This document shows, piece by piece, positions 57,939-64,000 of a stretch of 64,000 nucleotides of DNA (its first letter is position 1; each line of letters starts with the position of its first letter). The stretch comes from Bin87 sp034420475 (GTDB lineage: Bacteria > Chloroflexota > Dehalococcoidia > Lucifugimonadales > UBA3495). The stretch lies in assembly GCA_034420475.1 (NCBI GenBank), contig DAOULH010000101.1, positions 1 through 64,000 of the forward strand, read 5' to 3'. Both the position numbers and the translations under genes were made by a program. Below the pieces are notes generated by a model. It did no database searches. It had not been told where the DNA came from and saw only the letters and a list, made by a program, of their open reading frames with translations.

Positions 57939-58886
57939 ATGCGAAATTTGATCATCGTCGCCATCGTCATCATCGTCGGACTGGTCGTGCTGCGCCAGGC
58001 CCTCTACGTGGTCGACGTCACCGAGCAGGTCATCATCCTCCGTTTCGGCGAGGTGGTGGACACCCGCACCCAACCCGGCCTCAGCGTCAAGGCGCCCTTC
58101 GTGGACACCGTCGTCCGGCTGGACAAGCGGATCCTGAGGATCGACGCGCCGCCGGTGTCCATGCCCGACCGGGAAAAGGAAAACCTGGTCATCGACATCT
58201 ACGCGCGCTACCGGATCACCGACCCGGTGCAGTTCCGCAAGACCCTGCAAACCGAGAGCAACGCCCGGAGCCGCCTGGGCGACATCGTGACCTCCACCCT
58301 CCGCGACCGGGTCGCCCAGCGCGACCGCAACGACATCATTGGCGCCGAGCCGCAGTTTGACGAGAATAACGTCGCCGTGGTCGACGACGACGGCCTGCCC
58401 CTGGTGGTGGGACTGGAAACCCGTACCGAGATCCTCGACGAAGTGCTGGTCGCCGTCCGCGAAGCAACTCAGCGTGACAACTTCGGCATCGAGATGATCG
58501 ACGTGCGCATCAAGCGCGCCGACTTCCCTGAAGCGGTCACTCAATCCATTTTCACCAGGATGCGCGCCGAGCGTAACCGTATCGCCGCCCGTTTCCGCGC
58601 CCAGGGTGAGGAGGAGGACCGGATAATCCGCGCCGAAACCGATCGCAGGCGCGACGTCATCCTGGCCGAAGCCGAGCGCGAGTCCAACAAGCGGCGGGGT
58701 GAAGGCGAGGCCGAGGCCATCAGCATCCTGGCCGAAGCGCTGAACCGCGACCCGGAACTCTTCGCCTTCCTGCGCAGCCTGGAGGCCTACCAACGCATCA
58801 TCCGTCAGCAGGATACCATCATCCTGTCCTCAGACGCGCCGCTGTTCGACTACCTGGCCGGCCCCGCCCTGCCTGCGGGCAACTAG
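57939..58886 (+). CDS. hflC: HflC, FtsH modulator (SPFH/band 7)
   Basis: The 315-aa protein has an N-terminal membrane helix (about 2-20), then YVVDVTEQVIILRFGEVVDT, VDTVVRLDKRIL, NLVIDIYARYRITDPVQFRK and the later IEMIDVRIKRADFPEAVTQS, FTRMRAERNRIAARFRAQGE blocks characteristic of HflC. It pairs with HflK and acts on the outer face of the membrane. The order ftsH-hflK-hflC on one strand suggests an ancestral cluster before the MazF insertion. Confidence 0.95.
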   Translation: MRNLIIVAIVIIVGLVVLRQALYVVDVTEQVIILRFGEVVDTRTQPGLSVKAPFVDTVVRLDKRILRIDAPPVSMPDREKENLVIDIYARYRITDPVQFRKTLQTESNARSRLGDIVTSTLRDRVAQRDRNDIIGAEPQFDENNVAVVDDDGLPLVVGLETRTEILDEVLVAVREATQRDNFGIEMIDVRIKRADFPEAVTQSIFTRMRAERNRIAARFRAQGEEEDRIIRAETDRRRDVILAEAERESNKRRGEGEAEAISILAEALNRDPELFAFLRSLEAYQRIIRQQDTIILSSDAPLFDYLAGPALPAGN

Positions 58887-58950
58887 GGTAGAAGGCGTAG
58901 AACAGTGGACTCTCCTGACTTATCTGGAGGCTGGAGCGTACATCGCGATC

Positions 58951-59241
58951 ATGCTCGCGGTGCTGGGAGTTCCGCAAATGCTGTCCGGTTACTTTGACAT
59001 TCGCGAACGCCGCAGAGAACGAGCGGAACAAGATGCCAGCGCAGAGCGCCGCCACCAGGAAATGATGGCCATGATTGCGGCCACCATCGCCAACGGACAG
59101 GAACTGGTGGCGGCCGCCCTCGCCAATTCCGGCCGGGGCGGCGGCGACGCGATCCGGTCGTTGCAGCAGGAAATCGCCAACCTCAGGGCAGAGATAGCGG
59201 AACTCCGCCAGGAACGGTCCAACTGCGCATCCGGCGGGTAG
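58951..59241 (+). CDS. Small coiled-coil protein with N-terminal membrane segment
   Basis: From ATG 58951 the product is 96 aa with an Arg/Glu-rich helix (FDIRERRRERAEQDASAERR) and a C-terminal coiled coil (LQQEIANLRAEIAELRQERS). Upstream and in frame, without a stop back into hflC, codons read TLLTYLEAGAYIAI, which would complete the membrane helix begun by MLAVLGVPQML. No ATG, GTG or TTG opens that extension, so a CTG start or truncation is possible. It follows hflC closely and could be cotranscribed. Confidence 0.55.
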   Translation: MLAVLGVPQMLSGYFDIRERRRERAEQDASAERRHQEMMAMIAATIANGQELVAAALANSGRGGGDAIRSLQQEIANLRAEIAELRQERSNCASGG

Positions 59242-59253
59242 CCATTACCTATC

Positions 59254-59925
59254 ATGACCACCAGGCCGAAAGAGCCGCCGGCAAGGCCGGATACCGGGGA
59301 CGACGCTGCCATCGGGGAACGTGCCGGTTCCGTCGTGTTGTGCCTGGACGCGCTGGGCCTCGACTTCCGCGCCGCCGATTTCCCCACCCGGTTCATCGAG
59401 TTCTGCGAAGCCAACGACAACTATGAGATGGAAATCAACGAGGCCGGGGAGTTGGTGATTCTGCCTATGGTGGGTTTCAGAGGCAATCGACAAGAAACTG
59501 AAACAACGATTGACTTGGGCATTTGGCAACGGGCCAACGGTGGCGTCAACGCATCGCAGACCAGCCGGTTCCGCCTAGCCTCCGGCGCCATCCGCGGGCC
59601 CGATGCCGCCTGGATCACCCAGGAACGCTACGACGCCGCCACCGAACACGAGCGCGAGACCGTCTTCCCCGGCGCCCCCGACTTCGTCGTCGAGATCAGG
59701 TCCCGCACCGACAACCTCGCTCCGCTGCGGCGCAAGATGCAGCTCTGGATGGACGGCGGCACCCGCTTGGGCTGGCTGATCGACCCACCGAACCGCCGGG
59801 TCTACGTCTACCGCGCCGGCCAAGCCGAGCCGGAAACGCTGGAAGACCCGGAGACTCTGGACGGCGAGGACGTTCTGACCGGCTTCTCCTTTAGCGTGCG
59901 ACAGTACATCTTCGACGTGCAATAG
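59254..59925 (+). CDS. Uma2-family endonuclease-like protein (medium subtype)
   Basis: The 223-aa protein has LGLDFRAADFPTRFIEFCEA, GELVILPMVGFRGNRQ, RGPDAAWITQERYD, then PDFVVEIRSRTDNLAPLRRK and GGTRLGWLIDPPNRRVYVYR, ending DVLTGFSFSVRQYIFDVQ. This matches the subtype at 46807-48189. The Asp, Glu and Lys expected of the site are present. It is the only plus-strand Uma2 in the window, after the hflC-linked gene. Confidence 0.82.
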   Translation: MTTRPKEPPARPDTGDDAAIGERAGSVVLCLDALGLDFRAADFPTRFIEFCEANDNYEMEINEAGELVILPMVGFRGNRQETETTIDLGIWQRANGGVNASQTSRFRLASGAIRGPDAAWITQERYDAATEHERETVFPGAPDFVVEIRSRTDNLAPLRRKMQLWMDGGTRLGWLIDPPNRRVYVYRAGQAEPETLEDPETLDGEDVLTGFSFSVRQYIFDVQ

Positions 59926-59981
59926 GGGCGGGTCAGCAACCCGCCCCACTCTTTCGGATCCGATCGGTTCCGCCAACGGCG

Positions 59982-60839
59982 TCAGCGGCCGGCGATGCGA
60001 CGTCCTTCCTCCAGGCCGCCGGCGGTACGAGTGGGCGCGGTGATCAGGATGCTGAACCCCTGCTCCAGCCGCATAGGAACCTCCTCGGCGGTGCAGCCCA
60101 CCGCGCAGGGCACCCCGGCGTTTTTGCAGGTATCCAGGATGCGCAGCAGCATCTCCTGCACCTCGGGATGGCCGGCGTTGCCCTTGTGCCCCAGCGCGAC
60201 GGACATATCGCCCGGGCCGGCCCAGACGGCGCCGATGCCCTTGACCTGGCTCAGAATGTCCGGCAGGTTCCGTACCCCGGTGGGTTCCTCGACGATACCC
60301 ATGAGCAGCATGTTTCCATCGGGGTCCAGCGGCCACAGATCGGCGGCGTCGTAGTACTCGGCAGCGGAGAGGCCCCAATAGCGCGGCGCGATGCGCTGCC
60401 ACCAGCCCCGCTCGCCGTGGGGCTCGAAGTCGGCCACGCCGGGCACCTGGGGATACCGCGCCGACTGCACCGCAGACATGGCTCCTTCCACGGTGTCCAG
60501 GTGGGGCAGGATCAACCCGTACACGCCGGTGTCCAGGGCCTGCTTGATGACCCACTGGTTCTGCTCCCGGGTGTTGGGCGGGATGCGCACCACGGGGGTG
60601 GGATCGGCCATGAGGCCGCCGCCCTCGGCGATACGCTTGCGGTTGAGCAGAAACTGGAGCGACGTGCGCAGGTTGTTGAAGGACAACCCCTCGTGCTCCA
60701 TCTCGATCATCACCATGTCGTAGTCGGAATCGGCAAAGTACATCATCTCGTCCAGGTTGCCATTCCAGATCAACCCGGTGCCGAACACCGGCTTGCCTTC
60801 CTCCAGCAGTTGGATCACCTTGCTGTAGCGTGTAGCCAT
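59982..60839 (-). CDS. HpcH/HpaI-family aldolase
   Basis: The 285-aa protein has MVMIEMEHEGLSFNNLRTSL, VVRIPPNTREQNQWVIKQAL, GVYGLILPHLDTVEGAMSAV and a GAVWAGPGDMSVALGHKGN block, following the class II pyruvate aldolase pattern with the metal-binding Glu and Asp. Such enzymes cleave 4-hydroxy-2-oxo acids. The motif order suits the family, but the GERGWWQRIAPRYWGL insert is unusual and the substrate is unknown. ATG 60839 follows a purine-rich leader (AAGGAGGCAGAGGC). Confidence 0.87.
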   Translation of the reverse strand: MATRYSKVIQLLEEGKPVFGTGLIWNGNLDEMMYFADSDYDMVMIEMEHEGLSFNNLRTSLQFLLNRKRIAEGGGLMADPTPVVRIPPNTREQNQWVIKQALDTGVYGLILPHLDTVEGAMSAVQSARYPQVPGVADFEPHGERGWWQRIAPRYWGLSAAEYYDAADLWPLDPDGNMLLMGIVEEPTGVRNLPDILSQVKGIGAVWAGPGDMSVALGHKGNAGHPEVQEMLLRILDTCKNAGVPCAVGCTAEEVPMRLEQGFSILITAPTRTAGGLEEGRRIAGR

Positions 60840-60944
60840 GCCTCTGCCTCCTTGTCTTGCCGAAATACGCTGTTCAGGCTGCCGTTGCGAGCGCGACGGC
60901 GCTTCGGCCGGTTGTTGCCATCATCCTGGGTTTGCTGAACCGAT

Positions 60945-61706
60945 CTATTGACTCCCAAGGCCGTGAAGTTCGTTTTCCAATTCCCGAACGCGGGCTTCGG
61001 CCTGCAGGCGGGCTGCTCGCTCTCGCTGGACCTGAGCTTCCGCTCGCTCAACTTGGGCTTCCGCACGGTCAGCCCGATCGCGCTCGGTCTCGTAAGTGGG
61101 GATGTGCTCCCCGGTGGCCGGATCATACCAGCCGAGCCTTCCGCTCTCCCAGCGCAAGTACAAGTTCAGCACTGAGCTGTATCCCTGCAAAACGCCTCCG
61201 CCCAACTCCTCAATGTCTATCGGTTCATACCGTCCTGCCACCAGCCGGTCGCCGGCCAATCGTGTCCCGTGATGTTCTCCCGTCTCGTCGAAACGCCAGT
61301 ACTCCAGGATGCCAAAAGCGGCGTAGTCATCCCGCTTTTCCCCGACGTCGGTCTCCGCGGTGCTCGGCGATGCCACTTCCAGCACGAAGTCCGGCGGCTT
61401 GCCCTGCTCCGCGATGACGTATCCGTTGCGCGCCCGGTAGGCGGCGGGGTCCACGCCAAAGGCGATGAGCAGGTCGGGCACCCGCCGCTCGGTGGCAGGT
61501 GAACCAAGTTCCCGGATAATGTAGCGTTCGGCAGTGACCAGAATGGTGTCGGGGTTGCTCAGGTACAGAGTGAGGAAGTGGGAGCTTCCGGGTTGGTGCA
61601 CGTGGTCGTAGCTGCTCATCTCGTCAGGGTGGCGGGGAGGGGGGTCCGGCAATTGAAATTGGGGCTGCCGGATCAGTAACTTGGAGCTGTAGCGCACGGT
61701 CGCCAT
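60945..61706 (-). CDS. Uma2-family endonuclease-like protein with coiled-coil tail
   Basis: The 253-aa protein has ERRVPDLLIAFGVDPAAYRA, GKPPDFVLEVASPSTAETDV, EKRDDYAAFGILEYWRFDET, and a C-terminal coiled coil (DRADRAEAQVERAEAQVQRE). It belongs to the long subtype with 3071-3832 and 35048-35824. AAGGAGG precedes the ATG. It sits between the aldolase and the NotI-type restriction gene. Confidence 0.82.
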   Translation of the reverse strand: MATVRYSSKLLIRQPQFQLPDPPPRHPDEMSSYDHVHQPGSSHFLTLYLSNPDTILVTAERYIIRELGSPATERRVPDLLIAFGVDPAAYRARNGYVIAEQGKPPDFVLEVASPSTAETDVGEKRDDYAAFGILEYWRFDETGEHHGTRLAGDRLVAGRYEPIDIEELGGGVLQGYSSVLNLYLRWESGRLGWYDPATGEHIPTYETERDRADRAEAQVERAEAQVQRERAARLQAEARVRELENELHGLGSQ

Positions 61707-61768
61707 GCCCTTGCCTCCTTGGATTACCGGTGTTCGAATTACGTTCTACTGAGCCCGGTTGAAGAAAA

Positions 61769-62617
61769 TCACACCGGCGAAAAAATAGTTTCATCGCTCA
61801 TACGGGCTTCGAGCAACTGCATGATCTGACTCAACTCGACATTGGCCTCTGCTTGCAGACCCAGAGCTGACCTGATACCGTCGACGTTGGTGCTCATCCT
61901 ACGTCGAAGTTCCAATCGAAATCCAGACTGCAATCGGTTTGCACGGTAGGCGTGGATGTGCATCGGGTCTCCGATGACTGCCTCGTCTGCAACGTGACCA
62001 AATCTGAATTCCCTGGTCATATAGTCAAGTAGCTGGTCCTGTACTACCAGAACCAATTTACGGTTGACGTATTGAAACGTTTGTACCTTATGATGCAGTT
62101 GCATCAAGATGGTCTTTGCAGTCATTTTCCAGTTCATGCCGAACGGCTTGGTTATGTTTTCCTCTTCATCGTGTCGCGGGACTTGCAGCTCACGTAACGC
62201 ACGTTGGCGCTCCGGCCACAATGCCCCGGTAGTATCCAGCGTTTGCAATTCAACGCCCACAAAGTCTTGTGCCGTCCCGTCCCTCGCCGACACGATGAAA
62301 TAATCTACGCTGCCTCCCGGCACGGTTACTTCTGAAATGAGGTGGAGTTCGTTGCCAGGCCGATGGTTGGTCAGCAATTGCAAGCAATCCACGAATATCT
62401 GCCGTCGTTCGAGCAGACGAGCAGGGCAAATGACCATCAAGTCGTTGTGCCGTCCGTGATCGACAGCGCACGTTCCGATGGATATTTCCGGGGAACTCTT
62501 GCGGACTTTGTAGCAGCGCCGGCCAATGTACGGGCAGGATTGCTCCGACACGATACGTTGCCAATCCGATCGTGCAGAGTTCGTGGGGTGCCCGAAAAGT
62601 TCTACGATCTTGCTCAT
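61769..62617 (-). CDS. NotI-type restriction endonuclease
   Basis: The 282-aa protein starts MSKIVELFGHPTNSARSDWQ and contains SCPYIGRRCYKVRKSSPEIS, then IGTCAV and VICPARLLERRQIF. The cysteines C28, C35, C50 and C64 match the Cys4 iron site of NotI, and LISEVTVPGGSVDYFIV with GVELQTLDTTG supplies the PD-(D/E)XK-like E..D...E..Q core. The recognition sequence cannot be predicted. Its ATG overlaps the methyltransferase stop (ATGA), so methylase is made first. Confidence 0.88.
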   Translation of the reverse strand: MSKIVELFGHPTNSARSDWQRIVSEQSCPYIGRRCYKVRKSSPEISIGTCAVDHGRHNDLMVICPARLLERRQIFVDCLQLLTNHRPGNELHLISEVTVPGGSVDYFIVSARDGTAQDFVGVELQTLDTTGALWPERQRALRELQVPRHDEEENITKPFGMNWKMTAKTILMQLHHKVQTFQYVNRKLVLVVQDQLLDYMTREFRFGHVADEAVIGDPMHIHAYRANRLQSGFRLELRRRMSTNVDGIRSALGLQAEANVELSQIMQLLEARMSDETIFSPV

Positions 62618-63825
62618 AATAGCCGACGGCACCTGTCGTGTGCGTACTCCAAGTACCGCAAAGAACAATCTATCCCCATTGATTGCCTGCCAAACATGCC
62701 CGCGGCAAGCAGAGTCGTTCCCGTGCCACAGAATGGATCCAGTATCATACCGCCAGGCGGGCAGGTGGCAAGAATCGGTATCCTGCAAAGTTCAACCGGG
62801 TAAGGAGCAAAATGGATATCCCGATTTTGAGAGTCTTCCGGAATTATATCCCACACATCGGCAGGCTTGCTGCCTTTCGGATGGTACTGGAGTATGTAAA
62901 ACCCCTTGTCGCGTAATTCCTTGGCCCTCCCGGATACCTTTTCACTGTCGGAGTGTGTCGCTCGTTGATTGCCACGTATAATCATTCGGAAGTCTGCTAC
63001 AAGGCCATCTCGCATTTCATCCAATATTGTATCCAGAGCCTTACGTGCGGCCGCTTTTTCTGAATCGGTCAGATCTGCGGAACGCTCGATTTGCTTGCGA
63101 TAGCGAACACCGGACACTCCGGTGGGCGAAACCACCACTCCGTTCTCCACCCGTGCGGCTTGTGGACGCGACCTGATCGCGTCCGTGTTGTAATAGTAGC
63201 CTTTGGGCTCCTTGACGAAGTGGAATACATCCTCGTGAATGTTCCCCAATCGGTCTTTCGAATTATCCATGCCACTTTTCACTTTATTCCAGATGACGCT
63301 ATTGCGCATCACCCAGCCCTGGCAATCGATAAGATGGAACGCCACTCGCCATGGTATCCCGCACAAACCCTTTTCATTGTAAGTATCGCCTATGTTGAGC
63401 CAGAACGATCCGGTGGGTTTCAGAATTCGCTTGACTTGCTCAAACACGTCAGCCAAAGCCCGCACGTAATCGTGAGGGTTCTGTTCTTGACCGATGCCTC
63501 CGCTATCATACTCACGCTTACCCCAATAGGGAGGCGAAGTCATTACACAGTCGATTGTCTCAGCGGGAACATCGGCGAGCACCGCCGCTGCATCTCCATG
63601 CAGCAACAGCGGGGGCAATTTGCTGGATTCCAGATATTCTCCGAAAGCTCTCCCGTATTCATCAGAGACAATAGGAAATTCCCCACCGTCAGTGATTTGC
63701 GTGGGCAAAGCATCCGCTCTGGCCTTGTTCAAGACCATAATGCGATCCTGTTCGCCTTCGGTCATCGTGGTCTCGTTACGTCGGGCCGAGAACATTGGCA
63801 AGTCTGTCCAATTCTCGTCTAACAT
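62614..63825 (-). CDS. DNA methyltransferase partner of the NotI-type enzyme
   Basis: The 403-aa protein has motif IV TSPPYW (96-101) first and motif I-type DPFCGTGTTLLAAG near residue 362, the beta-class order. SPPY suggests N4-cytosine (or N6-adenine) methylation. FWLNIGDTY and a long central variable segment (about 205-300) make up the recognition part. ATG 63825 overlaps the end of the M16 peptidase gene by 7 bp; an ATG at 63765 is an alternative. With the following endonuclease it forms a complete type II system. Confidence 0.88.
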   Translation of the reverse strand: MLDENWTDLPMFSARRNETTMTEGEQDRIMVLNKARADALPTQITDGGEFPIVSDEYGRAFGEYLESSKLPPLLLHGDAAAVLADVPAETIDCVMTSPPYWGKREYDSGGIGQEQNPHDYVRALADVFEQVKRILKPTGSFWLNIGDTYNEKGLCGIPWRVAFHLIDCQGWVMRNSVIWNKVKSGMDNSKDRLGNIHEDVFHFVKEPKGYYYNTDAIRSRPQAARVENGVVVSPTGVSGVRYRKQIERSADLTDSEKAAARKALDTILDEMRDGLVADFRMIIRGNQRATHSDSEKVSGRAKELRDKGFYILQYHPKGSKPADVWDIIPEDSQNRDIHFAPYPVELCRIPILATCPPGGMILDPFCGTGTTLLAAGMFGRQSMGIDCSLRYLEYAHDRCRRLL

Positions 63826-64000
63826 TTTTTACCCCTACCATTCAGCGCTGCCTCGAACCCAGCGGCATCCTCGTGCGGTCCCACTATGGCCAGGCGAAAC
63901 GCGCCGGCATCCACCAGACGCTGGGCGGCGCGCAGGACGTCGTCAGGGCCAACCGCGTCGATGCTGGCGGCGGTTTCGTCGGGCGTGGTGATCTCGTCCA
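63819..64000 (-). CDS. M16-family peptidase, C-terminal end (cut by window edge)
   Basis: The frame entering from the right edge reads DEITTPDETAASIDAVGPDD, then VLRAAQRLVDAGAFRLAIVG, PHEDAAGFEAALN and a stop at 63819-63821. The pattern IDAV...DV...A..L......LA.VGP is the typical C-terminal end of pitrilysin/M16 insulinase-like zinc peptidases. Only about 60 residues are visible. The stop overlaps the methyltransferase start, an odd junction that suggests the restriction system was inserted directly at this gene's end. Confidence 0.75.
   Translation of the reverse strand, partial: DEITTPDETAASIDAVGPDDVLRAAQRLVDAGAFRLAIVGPHEDAAGFEAALNGRGKKC

Overview
The window is GC-rich bacterial chromosome with densely packed genes, many ATGA or adjacent start/stop junctions, and many short interspersed palindromes. 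The gene content suggests a member of the Chloroflexota, probably Dehalococcoidia/SAR202-like. Pointers are an LLM-class flavin oxidoreductase beside an EHN-type epoxide hydrolase, an HpcH/HpaI aldolase, a class III aminotransferase, eight Uma2 nuclease genes, and compound hairpin repeats carrying CATTGCGAG and AGGCTCAGGATGAG modules. This placement is inference; there is no rRNA here.

Layout. 1-8.4 kb (minus strand): leuS, a retropepsin-like protease, then early anaerobic cobalamin genes (cbiC, cbiX, cbiD, cbiT, cbiL) with a Uma2 gene between them, and a methyltransferase cut by the left edge. 8.6-13.7 kb: an accessory block with palindromic repeats, a fused MmeI-type restriction-modification enzyme, two tiny membrane proteins, a second copy of the RM 3' end, and a dCTP deaminase gene broken by one in-frame stop. 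14-24 kb: a partial HK97-type head module (protease, capsid, connector, one more head/neck gene, tail-like protein) with no portal, terminase or tape measure. It is split by minus-strand genes: four small membrane/coiled-coil proteins (three are tandem paralogues), a duplicated HEPN-like protein and two VWA-type membrane proteins. 24-33 kb: gpsA, a DUF3800 protein, an LLM oxidoreductase, an epoxide hydrolase, a HemW-like radical SAM protein and small membrane proteins. 33-39.5 kb: an accessory stretch with an RNA leader that hides a ribosome site, a 2-TM plus polyproline gene pair, a degenerate tRNA-like sequence, an AbrB/PIN toxin-antitoxin pair, an aminotransferase, and a TIR-like/lipoprotein pair.

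39.6-50.6 kb (minus strand): late cobalamin assembly genes downstream of a clear adenosylcobalamin riboswitch and an intrinsic terminator. The order of transcription is an unknown 146-aa gene, cbiA, Uma2, Uma2, cobO, a small gene, cobT, cobS, cbiB, Uma2, Uma2, a CobD/HisC-like aminotransferase and a CobC-like phosphatase. With the early cluster this gives much of the cobalt-early B12 pathway; cbiE, cbiF, cbiG/H, cbiJ, cbiP and cobU are not in the window.

50.7-64 kb: a second PIN toxin-antitoxin pair, an asparaginase-family protein with a key substitution, ftsH with hflK and hflC, a MazF module inserted behind ftsH and flanked by a copy of the ftsH 3' end, two more Uma2 genes, an HpcH/HpaI aldolase, a NotI-type restriction-modification pair, and the end of an M16 peptidase cut by the right edge.

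The most unusual aspects are: small cassettes behind genes whose 3' ends are repeated on the far side (three loci); Uma2 genes lodged in a riboswitch-controlled B12 operon; a tRNA-Arg-like sequence with a serine anticodon; and several two-gene membrane or signalling modules of unknown function.
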